Source: Ruminococcaceae bacterium UBA1691 (GTDB taxonomy: Bacteria; Bacillota; Clostridia; Oscillospirales; Acutalibacteraceae). Taken from it: a stretch of 19,496 nucleotides of DNA. The stretch lies in NCBI GenBank assembly GCA_002320555.1, contig DCJV01000032.1, forward strand, positions 18,842 through 38,337. Reading direction: 5' to 3'. Under the pieces are notes generated by a model. That model was not told the DNA's origin, did no database searches, and worked only from the letters and a program-made list of their open reading frames with translations. This document shows positions 8,889 to 15,771 of the stretch, piece after piece. The position numbers and the translations under genes are program-made. Numbering within the stretch: position 1 is the first letter of the stretch; each line of letters opens with the position of its first letter.

Positions 8889-9440
8889 ATGGCTGACAGC
8901 GCAAAGTGGTATGTGATCCATACCTATTCCGGCTACGAAAACAAGGTAGCCAATAATATCGAAACGGTTGTGGAAAACCGTCAGATGCAGGACCAGATCC
9001 TTGAGGTGAAAATCCCCATGGAGACGGTCACAGAGATCAAAGATAATAAAAAGCGCGATGTTGAGCGCAAGGTCTTTCCGGGCTATGTTCTGGTCAAGCT
9101 TGCGGTCGATGTGGAGGACGGGGAGTACGTCATGTCGGACGACACCTGGTACGTCATCCGCAATACGCGCGGCGTGACGGGCTTTGTGGGCCCTGAAAGC
9201 AAGCCTATCCCGCTCAGCGATGAGGAAGTGCTCGCGCTCGGCGTGGAGAAAAGGCAGGTCGAGGTGGCCTATCAGGTCGGCGATCTCGTCAATATCATTG
9301 ACGGCCCGTTCGGAGATTTTTCCGGCGTCGTCGAGGAGATCGATCCGGATAAGGATCTTGTCCGCGTGACGATTTCCATGTTTGGCCGTGAAACGCCGGT
9401 TGAGTTTGCGCTCGACCAGGTGGAGCCGGCAGTCGATTAA
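8889..9440 (+). CDS. nusG: Transcription termination/antitermination protein NusG
   Basis: A 183-residue protein that binds RNA polymerase and influences pausing, termination and coupling to ribosomes. The NGN domain opens with KWYVIHTYSGYENKVANNIE and contains KVFPGYVLVKL and TGFVGP. The C-terminal KOW domain has GDLVNIIDGPFGDFSGVVEE. Length and order are normal. The start at 8889 has AAGGGTGG upstream and lies 28 bases after secE. Confidence 0.98.
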   Translation: MADSAKWYVIHTYSGYENKVANNIETVVENRQMQDQILEVKIPMETVTEIKDNKKRDVERKVFPGYVLVKLAVDVEDGEYVMSDDTWYVIRNTRGVTGFVGPESKPIPLSDEEVLALGVEKRQVEVAYQVGDLVNIIDGPFGDFSGVVEEIDPDKDLVRVTISMFGRETPVEFALDQVEPAVD

Positions 9441-9505
9441 TCACATTATGGTAATTAGCGGCTTTGTCGCTTATTATGCGCCTGTGCGGCTTTGCCGTCT
9501 GGCGC

Positions 9506-9562
9506 GGGGGCTCGCCCCCTGTGGGAGGAGTAAGAATTCGCACTTGCTCCGCCAATTACCAC
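9506..9562 (+). promoter_or_regulatory. Structured rplK leader: candidate ribosomal protein L1 autoregulatory site
   Basis: Two adjacent helices lie just before the rplK ribosome site. The first is GGGGG-CTCG-CCCCC (9506-9519). The second has an outer helix GTGG (9521-9524) with CCAC (9559-9562), an inner 8-bp helix GGAGTAAG (9527-9534) with CTTGCTCC (9543-9550, one G-U pair), and an asymmetric internal loop ending AATTA. The outer part, TGTGG opposite AATTACCAC, resembles the L1-binding stem of 23S rRNA (TGTGG opposite AAATACCAC in Escherichia coli). L1 represses rplK-rplA by binding such mimics in other bacteria; use here is inferred. Confidence 0.6.
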
Positions 9563-9583
9563 GTATATTTGGAGGTGCAAAAA

Positions 9584-10009
9584 ATGGCTCAAAAGGTTGT
9601 AGGTTTCATTAAGCTGCAGATCCCCGCCGGAAAAGCAACCCCGGCACCCCCGGTCGGTCCTGCGCTGGGTCAGCACGGTGTAAATATCATGGCGTTCACA
9701 AAGGAATTCAATGAGCGCACCAAGAATGATATCGGCCTGGTGATCCCGGTCGTCATCACCGTTTATGCGGACCGTTCGTTCACGTTCATTACCAAGACGC
9801 CGCCTGCCGCTGTTCTCCTGAAAAAGGCTTGCGGAATCGATAAGGCGTCCGGTGTGCCGAACAAGAACAAGGTCGCAACGATCACCGGTGAGCAGATTAG
9901 AAAAATCGCCGAGCAGAAGATGCCCGATCTGAATGCAGCGAGCGTAGAAGCAGCCGCCAGCATGATTGCCGGTACTGCGCGCAGCATGGGCATCGTTGTC
10001 TCCGATTAA
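9584..10009 (+). CDS. rplK: 50S ribosomal protein L11
   Basis: A 141-residue protein, the normal size, which binds the GTPase-centre rRNA. The N-terminal domain has GFIKLQIPAGKATPAPPVGP and ALGQHGVNIMAFTKEFNERT. The C-terminal RNA-binding domain has SFTFITKTPPAAVLLKKA and ends in the helix MIAGTARSMGIVV. ATG 9584 has GGAGGTG about seven bases upstream; longer open frames upstream run through the structured leader and are not credible. Confidence 0.99.
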   Translation: MAQKVVGFIKLQIPAGKATPAPPVGPALGQHGVNIMAFTKEFNERTKNDIGLVIPVVITVYADRSFTFITKTPPAAVLLKKACGIDKASGVPNKNKVATITGEQIRKIAEQKMPDLNAASVEAAASMIAGTARSMGIVVSD

Positions 10010-10064
10010 TGCTCCCGGGTGGGAGGAACAATCCGATTAACCACTCTTTAGGGAGGTCAGACGA

Positions 10065-10766
10065 ATGAAACATGGTAAAAAATATGTCGAAAGCGCGAAG
10101 CTTGTCGACAAAGCAAAGCTTTATGACCCGGCGGAAGCGCTGGAGGTCGCGGTGAAAACCGCAACGGCTAAATTCGATGAAACAGTGGAGGCGCATATCC
10201 GCTTGGGCGTTGACTCCCGCCATGCGGACCAGCAGGTTCGCGGCGCGGTTGTGCTGCCCAACGGCACCGGTAAATCCGTGCGCGTCGCCGTGTTCGCCAA
10301 GGGCGACGATGCAAAGGCCGCGGAAGAGGCAGGCGCGGAATTCGTCGGTGCGGAGGAGCTGGTCGCCAAGATCCAGGGCGAGGGCTGGATGGATTTTGAC
10401 GTTGCCATTGCAGCGCCTAACATGATGGGCCTGGTCGGCCGCCTTGGTAAAGTGCTTGGCCCGCGCGGCCTGATGCCGAGCCCGAAGGCCGGCACGGTAA
10501 CGCCCGATGTTGCAAAGGCCGTTACGGAAGCCAAGGCTGGTAAGATTGAGTACCGTCTTGATAAAACCAATATCATCCACTGCCCGATCGGCAAGGTGTC
10601 CTTCGGCGCAGAAAAGCTGAATGAGAACTTCTCCACTCTGATGGAGGCTGTTATCAAGGCGAAACCCGCTGCGACGAAGGGCCAGTATATCCGTTCCTGC
10701 GTGGTTGCCACTACGATGGGCCCCGGCGTGCGCGTCAATTTCAACCGCATCGGCGGCGCGGAATAA
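10065..10766 (+). CDS. rplA: 50S ribosomal protein L1
   Basis: A 233-residue protein that forms the mobile L1 stalk at the E site and is the likely repressor of its own operon. It reads MKHGKKYVESAKLVDKAKLY; the conserved elements NGTGKSVRVAVF, NMMGLVGRLGKVLGPRGLMP, SPKAGTVTPDV and EYRLDKTNIIHCPIGKVSF are all present. The ribosome site is AGGGAGG. It follows rplK by 55 bases with no terminator between them, and rplJ-rplL has its own promoter downstream. Confidence 0.99.
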   Translation: MKHGKKYVESAKLVDKAKLYDPAEALEVAVKTATAKFDETVEAHIRLGVDSRHADQQVRGAVVLPNGTGKSVRVAVFAKGDDAKAAEEAGAEFVGAEELVAKIQGEGWMDFDVAIAAPNMMGLVGRLGKVLGPRGLMPSPKAGTVTPDVAKAVTEAKAGKIEYRLDKTNIIHCPIGKVSFGAEKLNENFSTLMEAVIKAKPAATKGQYIRSCVVATTMGPGVRVNFNRIGGAE

Positions 10767-10780
10767 GCTTTTCAAAATAC

Positions 10781-10809
10781 TTGACACAGGGAATTTTGTG
10801 TGCTAGTAT
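10781..10809 (+). promoter_or_regulatory. Promoter of rplJ-rplL
   Basis: Perfect TTGACA (10781-10786), 17 bases, then TAGTAT (10804-10809) carrying the extended -10 TGC before it. A consensus TATAAT overlaps at 10807-10812 but would need a 20-base spacer. It begins 15 bases after the rplA stop, so rplJ-rplL can be expressed apart from rplKA. Confidence 0.75.
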
Positions 10810-10820
10810 AATAGTCACTG

Positions 10821-10930
10821 TTCTTACACCGAAGACAGCAGGTGCGCGTTGCGCATAATGGCTTTTTGCCGCCTGCCGAGGAATGGAGAGCATACAAAAG
10901 CCGGAGTGTTTCGGCGCGAATTTGTATGTC
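10821..10930 (+). ncRNA. Ribosomal protein L10 leader (L10-L12 binding mRNA element)
   Basis: The leader contains the ACCGAAGACAGCAGG block and its partner CCTGCCGAGG; GCAGG (10838-10842) pairs with CCTGC (10872-10876). This matches the known L10 leader that mimics the L10-binding kink-turn of 23S rRNA. A second hairpin pairs CATACAAA (10891-10898) with TTTGTATG (10921-10928) around an inner GCCG/CGGC. In other Firmicutes, binding of L10(L12)4 here lowers rplJ-rplL expression through attenuation, and the following terminator fits that. Confidence 0.82.
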
Positions 10931-10932
10931 AT

Positions 10933-10968
10933 ACCCTTCCTGCGGTGCGCGGGAAGGGTTTTTCTTTT
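10933..10968 (+). terminator. Attenuator terminator in the rplJ leader
   Basis: ACCCTTCC and GGAAGGGT form an 8-bp stem, followed by TTTTCTTTT, about 90 bases before rplJ. GGAATGG (10880-10886) within the L10 element could pair, with one mismatch, with the left arm CCCTTCC (10934-10940) as an antiterminator; this pairing is my inference. A further hairpin with a TTCG loop (10977-10997) follows the attenuator. Confidence 0.75.
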
Positions 10969-11058
10969 CCCGTAAAGGATCTCCTTCGGGAGGATCCGAA
11001 TATCGGCCTTCTGCAGAGCTTGCGGAAGAGCCGGTAAATTTAGAGGAGGTGAAATCCA

Positions 11059-11592
11059 TTGCCGAGTGAAAAAGTTTTGGAACTCAAGAAGCAAAAGGTC
11101 GCGGACCTCACGGAACAGCTGAAAAACGCCTGTGCAGGTGTGGTCGTCGATTACAAGGGCATCAATGTTGCAGACGATACAAAGCTTCGTAAGGAACTGC
11201 GTGAAGCCGGTGTCCATTACGCCGTCGTCAAGAATACGCTTCTGCACCTCGCCGTGCAGGATGCGGGCCTGAAGGAGCTTGACAATGTGCTTTCCGGCAC
11301 AACCGCAATTGCCCTGAGCGAGGATGATTATGTCGCACCCGCGCGCATTCTATGCAAGTTTGCCGATGCGAATAAGAATTTTACCGTGAAGAGCGGTTTT
11401 CTGGATAACGACGTTATCAGCCTCGAAAAGATCAGCAGCCTTGCAAAGCTGCCGTCCCGCGAGGTCTTGCTCGCCACGGTTTGCAATGCGTTCAACGCAC
11501 CCATCGCTTCGTTTGCACGCGCGATTCAGGCGATCGTCGACAAGTCCGGCGAAGCCGTTCCCGCGCAGGCAGAGGCTCCGGCAGAGGCGTAA
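11059..11592 (+). CDS. rplJ: 50S ribosomal protein L10, TTG start
   Basis: A 177-residue protein that anchors L7/L12 dimers to the ribosome. The N-terminal domain has VVVDYKGINVADDTKLRKEL and VVKNTLLHLAV. The middle shows GTTAIALSEDDYVAPARIL and the C-terminal helix region is LAKLPSREVLLATV. The start is TTG at 11059, placed eight bases after AGGAGGTG; no in-frame ATG lies nearby at the right spacing. The tail AQAEAPAEA is low complexity, as is common in L10. Confidence 0.98.
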   Translation: MPSEKVLELKKQKVADLTEQLKNACAGVVVDYKGINVADDTKLRKELREAGVHYAVVKNTLLHLAVQDAGLKELDNVLSGTTAIALSEDDYVAPARILCKFADANKNFTVKSGFLDNDVISLEKISSLAKLPSREVLLATVCNAFNAPIASFARAIQAIVDKSGEAVPAQAEAPAEA

Positions 11593-11636
11593 TTCGTCCT
11601 GCGGCTACAAAATGAAATAATTGGAGGTTAACAACA

Positions 11637-12017
11637 ATGGCATCTGATAAAATTAATGCGATCATTGAAGAAATCAAGGTCCTCTCCGTGCTTGAGCTCT
11701 CCGAGCTGGTACATGCAGTTGAGGAAGAATTTGGCGTATCCGCTGCTGCTGCGGTAGCGGTTGCGGCTCCTGCCGAGGGCGGCGCTGCTGCTGCTGAGGA
11801 AGAGAAGACCGAGTTCGACGTGATCCTTGCGGAAGTCGGCGCGGAAAAGATCAAGGTCATCAAGGCGGTGCGCGAGATCACCGGCCTGGGCCTTGCCGAC
11901 GCGAAGGCTGTTGTCGACGGCGCTCCCAAGGCTGTCAAGGAAGGCATCTCGAAGGAAGACGCGGAAGCCGCGAAGGAGAAGCTGGAGGCTGCCGGCGCGA
12001 AGGTCGAGCTCAAATAA
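11637..12017 (+). CDS. rplL: 50S ribosomal protein L7/L12
   Basis: A 126-residue acidic protein, the normal size, forming the flexible stalk that recruits translation GTPases. The N-terminal dimerisation domain (about 1-33) includes LSVLELSELVHAVEEEFGVS. An Ala/Gly-rich hinge follows (about 34-55). The C-terminal domain has KTEFDVILAEVGAEKIKVIK, REITGLGLADAKAVVDGAPK and ends in KLEAAGAKVELK. GGAGGTT precedes the start, 44 bases after rplJ. Confidence 0.99.
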   Translation: MASDKINAIIEEIKVLSVLELSELVHAVEEEFGVSAAAAVAVAAPAEGGAAAAEEEKTEFDVILAEVGAEKIKVIKAVREITGLGLADAKAVVDGAPKAVKEGISKEDAEAAKEKLEAAGAKVELK

Positions 12018-12035
12018 GCTTGTCTTATCAAAAAG

Positions 12036-12106
12036 CAGGCGGTTTTTAGAGCTGCCTGAAAAGAGGGATTTGGAAGCGCTGCCTTTCGAATCCTTCTTTT
12101 TTATTT
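12036..12106 (+). terminator. Terminator of rplJ-rplL (tandem hairpins)
   Basis: The first hairpin, CAGGCGG (12036-12042) with CTGCCTG (12052-12058), has no T-run. The second pairs GGATTTGGAAG (12066-12076) with CTTTCGAATCC (12083-12093), an 11-bp stem with two G-T pairs and a six-base loop, followed by TTCTTTTTTATTT. The second is a convincing intrinsic terminator that ends the ribosomal block before ldh. Confidence 0.82.
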
Positions 12107-12170
12107 GTGGGGAGCGGCAGCTTGCGCCTGCGTGGCGGGAGGAGGCCGGGGCATATCTTCGGGAGATTAC

Positions 12171-12199
12171 TTGACCGAATTCCAAAAACCGTGTATAAA
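12171..12199 (+). promoter_or_regulatory. Promoter of ldh
   Basis: TTGACC (12171-12176), a 17-base spacer and TATAAA (12194-12199), one mismatch per box. Transcription would begin near 12206, about 56 bases before the ldh start. No clear operator such as a Rex palindrome was seen beside it. Confidence 0.72.
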
Positions 12200-12261
12200 T
12201 AAAGGCGGGGATGGCAATACAAATCTTGGACAGCATTCGTCCCACTTGAGAAAGGTATGTG

Positions 12262-13221
12262 ATGGATATGATCTCAGAAAATAGAAAAGTGGTACTCATC
12301 GGCACCGGTATGGTAGGCATGAGCTATGCATATGCGCTGCTGAATCAGAATGTCTGCGATGAGCTGGTGCTGGTCGACGTAGACCGCAAGCGCGCCGAGG
12401 GCGAGGCGATGGATTTGAACCACGGCCTGGCCTTTTCCGGCTCGAATATGAAAATTTATGCTGGCAGCTATGATGACTGCGGCGACGCGGATATCGTCAC
12501 GATCTGCGCAGGCGTTGCCCAGAAGCCGGGCGAATCCCGCCTTGACCTGCTACAGCGGAATACGGCGGTCTTCCGGTCGATTATCGACCCGGTGACGGAA
12601 TCCGGCTTTAACGGCATCTTCCTGGTGGCGACCAATCCGGTTGATATTATGACGCGGATTACCGCTGTCCTCTCCGGCTTCAACCCCCGCCGCGTGCTCG
12701 GCACGGGTACGGCGCTGGATACTGCCCGGTTGCGTTATCTGCTCGGCGAATACTTCCATGTAGACCCGCGCAATATGCATGCCTATGTAATGGGCGAGCA
12801 TGGCGACAGCGAGTTTGTCCCATGGTCGCAGGCGATGATGGCCACGAAGCCGGTCCTCTCCATTTGCGAGGAGTCCAATGGGAAATATTGCTGCGAGGAG
12901 ATGGAAAGAATCACGGAGGAGGTGCGCGGCGCGGCCCAGAAAATCATCGAGGCCAAGCGGGCGACCTATTATGGCATCGGGATGGCACTCGTGCGCATCA
13001 CGCGCGCAATCTTCGGCAATGAAAACAGCGTACTGACGGTATCCGCCATGATGCGCGGGGAATACGGGGAGACAGGTGTATTCGTAGGCGCACCCTGCAT
13101 CGTCAACCGAAACGGCGTTCAGCGTATTTTGCAGCTGTCTTTGAGCGATGACGAAATGGCAAAATTCAAGGCGTCGTGCAAGACGCTGCGCACCCATTTT
13201 GATGAACTGGAGCTGCAATAG
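12262..13221 (+). CDS. ldh: L-lactate dehydrogenase (NAD-dependent)
   Basis: Reduces pyruvate to L-lactate with NADH in the cytoplasm. A 319-residue protein, normal for the family. The Rossmann motif is GTGMVG (14-19). The coenzyme-loop Gln87 in GVAQKPGESRLDLL specifies lactate rather than malate, where Arg is usual. Arg93, Asp153, Arg156 and catalytic His180 (in GEHGDSEFVPWS) fit Arg109, Asp168, Arg171 and His195 of classical numbering. I chose ATG 12262, six bases after AAAGG; GTG 12259 and ATG 12268 are possible but less well spaced. It has its own promoter and a terminator. Residues of a fructose-1,6-bisphosphate site cannot be judged by eye. Confidence 0.95.
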   Translation: MDMISENRKVVLIGTGMVGMSYAYALLNQNVCDELVLVDVDRKRAEGEAMDLNHGLAFSGSNMKIYAGSYDDCGDADIVTICAGVAQKPGESRLDLLQRNTAVFRSIIDPVTESGFNGIFLVATNPVDIMTRITAVLSGFNPRRVLGTGTALDTARLRYLLGEYFHVDPRNMHAYVMGEHGDSEFVPWSQAMMATKPVLSICEESNGKYCCEEMERITEEVRGAAQKIIEAKRATYYGIGMALVRITRAIFGNENSVLTVSAMMRGEYGETGVFVGAPCIVNRNGVQRILQLSLSDDEMAKFKASCKTLRTHFDELELQ

Positions 13222-13239
13222 ATTCATTAAAAATAAAAT

Positions 13240-13271
13240 GGCGGGGCTGCCAATCGCCCCGCCGTTGTATT
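13240..13271 (+). terminator. Terminator of ldh
   Basis: GGCGGGGC (13240-13247) pairs with GCCCCGCC (13256-13263) around an eight-base loop, followed by GTTGTATTTC. The stem is strong but the T-run is interrupted, so read-through into the aldo/keto reductase gene is possible. No separate promoter was seen for that gene. Confidence 0.68.
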
Positions 13272-13298
13272 TCTAAAAAACAGAGAGGATGTGGATGG

Positions 13299-14501
13299 AT
13301 GCAATACCGGATTGATCCCAAAACCGGAAATCGTCTGTCCGTGCTCGGTTTTGGCTGCATGCGCCTGCCAGGCAAACGCGGCGCGATTGACCAGGATAAG
13401 AGTACGGCGCTAATCCGGAGGGCAATCGAGGATGGCGTTAACTATTTTGATACGGCATATATGTATGCAGGCAGCGAGGAGGCGCTTGGCAGGGCTTTAC
13501 AGGGGGGTCTGAGGGAACAGATATACATAGCGGATAAAATGCCGCCTCCATTGTGCAGGAGCGCCTCAGATTTCGATAAGCTGCTCCATAAAATGCTCGG
13601 TCGACTGGGCACGGACTATATCGATTATTTTCTGATCCACATGCTTACAGATGTAGAGACTTGGAAGCGCCTATGCCGGCTGGGGATCGAAGAATGGATT
13701 CAGGTGCAGAAACAGGCGGGGCGGATTCGGTCGATTGGATTTTCCTATCATGGCGGAAGAGAGGAATTCCCCAAATTATTGGATGCTTATAATTGGGACT
13801 TCTGCCAGATTCAATATAATTATATTGATGAAAACAACCAGGCAGGGAGAAGCGGACTGCAGAAGGCGAGCGAAAAAGGGCTGCCCGTCATGATTATGGA
13901 GCCGCTGCTGGGCGGCAGGCTGGCAGATTCCCTTCCGCCGGCCGCGGAAGAAATTTTTCAGGCGGCAAATCCATCTATAACGCCTGCCGAATGGGGATTA
14001 CGGTGGATCTGGGATCAGCCGCAGGCAACAGTAGTGCTCAGCGGGATGAGTACGCAGGAGCAGCTTCTGGAAAATACCGCTGTGGCAGAGATTGCTTTGC
14101 CGGGCTCCATTGGGGAAGATGAGCGGAGGGCATATGAGGAAGTAGCGAAAGCGTTCCGCTCCGCCTTTAAAATACGCTGCACCGCCTGCGGCTACTGCAT
14201 GCCCTGCCCCTATGGAGTGGATATCCCCTCCTGTTTTGCCGCATACAATACGGCGGCCAGCATGGGGAAGAAGGTGGGACGCAGCCAGTATATGAATATA
14301 ACGGGCGCATTCCGGCCCAGCCATCACTATGCCAGCCTTTGCAGGGAATGCGGCGGATGCGAGAAACGCTGCCCGCAAAAGATCCAAATTCGTGCAGAAC
14401 TCAAGAAGGTGGCAGGGAAGATGGAGCCGTTTTGGTTCCGCCCGGCGATGGCTTTTACAAGGGCGTTCTCCAAAAAGGGCGCGTCTCGCCGCTCTCAATA
14501 A
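13299..14501 (+). CDS. Aldo/keto reductase with C-terminal 4Fe-4S ferredoxin domain
   Basis: A 400-residue protein. Residues 1-285 are an aldo/keto reductase barrel with the catalytic tetrad Asp51 (YFDTAYMYAGSE), Tyr56, Lys80 (ADKMPP) and His114 (FLIHML). Residues 290-365 are a ferredoxin-like tail: CTACGYCMPCPYGVDIP (Cys 294, 297, 300, 303) and CRECGGCEKRCPQ (Cys 348, 351, 354, 358), enough for two 4Fe-4S clusters. Members of this COG1453-type group are common in anaerobes; their substrates are mostly unknown. The iron-sulfur tail suggests electron transfer to or from ferredoxin rather than, or besides, NAD(P)H. ATG 13299 follows GAGAGGA. It is convergent with the next gene. Confidence 0.94.
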   Translation: MQYRIDPKTGNRLSVLGFGCMRLPGKRGAIDQDKSTALIRRAIEDGVNYFDTAYMYAGSEEALGRALQGGLREQIYIADKMPPPLCRSASDFDKLLHKMLGRLGTDYIDYFLIHMLTDVETWKRLCRLGIEEWIQVQKQAGRIRSIGFSYHGGREEFPKLLDAYNWDFCQIQYNYIDENNQAGRSGLQKASEKGLPVMIMEPLLGGRLADSLPPAAEEIFQAANPSITPAEWGLRWIWDQPQATVVLSGMSTQEQLLENTAVAEIALPGSIGEDERRAYEEVAKAFRSAFKIRCTACGYCMPCPYGVDIPSCFAAYNTAASMGKKVGRSQYMNITGAFRPSHHYASLCRECGGCEKRCPQKIQIRAELKKVAGKMEPFWFRPAMAFTRAFSKKGASRRSQ

Positions 14502-14531
14502 TATAGAAATCCGGGAGCAGATATAGAAAGA

Positions 14532-14562
14532 GGCAGGCGTTCTGATCAAAAGGACGCCTGCC
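14532..14562. terminator. Bidirectional terminator between convergent oxidoreductase genes
   Basis: GGCAGGCGTTC (14532-14542) pairs with GGACGCCTGCC (14552-14562), 11 bp with one G-T pair and a nine-base loop. On the plus strand it is followed by GTTCATTAC; on the minus strand by TCTTTCTATAT. It lies between the stops of the aldo/keto reductase and the minus-strand oxidoreductase and can serve both. Confidence 0.68.
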
Positions 14563-14579
14563 GTTCATTACATACGAAT

Positions 14580-15557
14580 CTAAATGGTGGATTCCCCATA
14601 CCCCCAATCCTGGAAGCACCGGTCAAACAGCTCTGCACATTGAAGCGTCGCACTGTGGGGGACGACGCTACTCTCCAGTTTGCCCGCGCGGATACAGCGC
14701 ATCGTTTCACGCACTTCAAAAACGAAGCCGTTTCCATAGTTTTTATGAAACCGTTTGGCTAAAAGGCCATTTTTATGATAAAGATAGCAGGAATGCGAGC
14801 AGTGCGCCCGTGGAATACGGATATATCCTTCAGAGCCATAGATACAGAGCTCTTGCCGGATCGTGGCGGCAGTCGTCGCCTGCAGGTTTGCAATGCAGCT
14901 GGGAAAGCGGAGCATAATATTATCCACCTTATCCACACCAGTTTCCGAGCGGGCAAGCATGGACTGCATTTCGAGGACCGGCTCGTCGATCAGATAGGTC
15001 ATCAACTCGATCGCATAGACACCGATATCATAAGCTGCGCCGCCGCCAAGCGCGGGAGCGTTGATCCTGTGCGACGGATCCCGGCTTGCAGAGAAGCCGA
15101 TGGAGCAAGAGGCCATTTCAAGGTGGCCGATGCGCCCTTCCTGAATCCATTGGCGCGCCTGATTGATATGCGGCAGAAAGCGGGACCACATCGCCTCCAT
15201 CACAAAGAGATTTTTCTCCTTTGCGCAGTCAAAGATTTCTCTGGCCTGTGCCGCGGTAGGTACCATGCTTTTTTCACACAGCACAGGTTTATTGTGCTCC
15301 AGGCAGCACATAATGTTTTCATAGTGGAAATTATGCGTTGTCGCGATATAGATCGCATCCAGGTCGTCCCGCGAGAGCAGCTGATCATAATTGTCGTAGA
15401 AATCCTCGATTTTGTGCCGCTTGGCAAAGTGCCAGGCACGCCTTTGATCCTTGCTGGCCACAGCCGCCACGCATGCGCCATCAACCTTTCGAACCGCATC
15501 GCAGAATTTATGCGCAATGTCCCCGGCACCGAGGATACCAAACTGAAATTGCTTCAT
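14580..15557 (-). CDS. Gfo/Idh/MocA family oxidoreductase
   Basis: A 325-residue NAD(P)-dependent oxidoreductase. The Rossmann motif is GILGAGDIAHKF (residues 7-18). The Lys of LCEKSM stands where the family has EKP, and EAMWSRFLPH plus LGGGAAYDIGVYAIELMTYL resemble the dihydrodiol/xylose dehydrogenase-like branch. Substrates in this family are sugars, inositols or diols, and this one cannot be assigned. The start is ATG 15557 with GGGAG about nine bases upstream; the open frame extends 21 codons further but crosses the promoter-proximal leader with no ribosome site. It is transcribed away from sufC. Confidence 0.92.
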   Translation of the reverse strand: MKQFQFGILGAGDIAHKFCDAVRKVDGACVAAVASKDQRRAWHFAKRHKIEDFYDNYDQLLSRDDLDAIYIATTHNFHYENIMCCLEHNKPVLCEKSMVPTAAQAREIFDCAKEKNLFVMEAMWSRFLPHINQARQWIQEGRIGHLEMASCSIGFSASRDPSHRINAPALGGGAAYDIGVYAIELMTYLIDEPVLEMQSMLARSETGVDKVDNIMLRFPSCIANLQATTAATIRQELCIYGSEGYIRIPRAHCSHSCYLYHKNGLLAKRFHKNYGNGFVFEVRETMRCIRAGKLESSVVPHSATLQCAELFDRCFQDWGYGESTI

Positions 15558-15608
15558 CAGAAGCGCTCCCTTTCTCTGAATGTACTGCTTGCATCGATCG
15601 TTTTTCTT

Positions 15609-15637
15609 ATTATAATACAAAACCGCGCCCTTTACAA
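15609..15637 (-). promoter_or_regulatory. Promoter of the Gfo/Idh/MocA oxidoreductase gene
   Basis: On the minus strand TTGTAA (15632-15637), 17 bases, then a consensus TATAAT (15609-15614). Transcription would start near 15602, about 45 bases before the ATG. It stands back to back with the suf promoter, with 20 bases between the two -35 boxes. Confidence 0.66.
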
Positions 15638-15657
15638 TTTTCTCTTTGACGGAAACC

Positions 15658-15686
15658 TTGCCAAGGGCAATAAATGCGGGTATAAT
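15658..15686 (+). promoter_or_regulatory. Promoter of sufC and its partner, overlapped by a palindrome
   Basis: TTGCCA (15658-15663), 17 bases, then a consensus TATAAT (15681-15686). The -35 box lies inside CCTTGCCAAGG (15656-15666, an 11-base perfect palindrome) and TTGCCAAGGGCAA (15658-15670). Either could be an operator for a repressor, such as an iron-sulfur-sensing one. No regulator is identified. Confidence 0.7.
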
Positions 15687-15730
15687 GGGCAGGAACGGGA
15701 AGGTATGCCTTACCGTTTGCTGCGATTGTA

Positions 15731-15751
15731 TGCCGCCTTGGGACGGCGGTA
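15731..15751 (+). promoter_or_regulatory. Hairpin in the sufC leader
   Basis: TGCCGCC (15731-15737) pairs with GGCGGTA (15745-15751) around a seven-base loop, with one G-T pair. It lies 20 bases before the sufC ATG and ends about eight bases before the AGAGG ribosome site. It has no T-run, so it is not a terminator; it may influence translation or mRNA stability, or have no function. Confidence 0.35.
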
Positions 15752-15771
15752 CGGAAAAGAGGTTAATAGAA

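Noticed and set aside
9897..10787. 296-codon minus-strand frame opposite rplK-rplA
   Set aside because: Shadow of highly conserved ribosomal genes; the translation is His/Arg/Cys-rich without motifs.
10807..10812. Consensus TATAAT as the -10 box of the rplJ promoter
   Set aside because: It would need a 20-base spacer from TTGACA; the overlapping TGC-TAGTAT extended -10 gives the normal 17.
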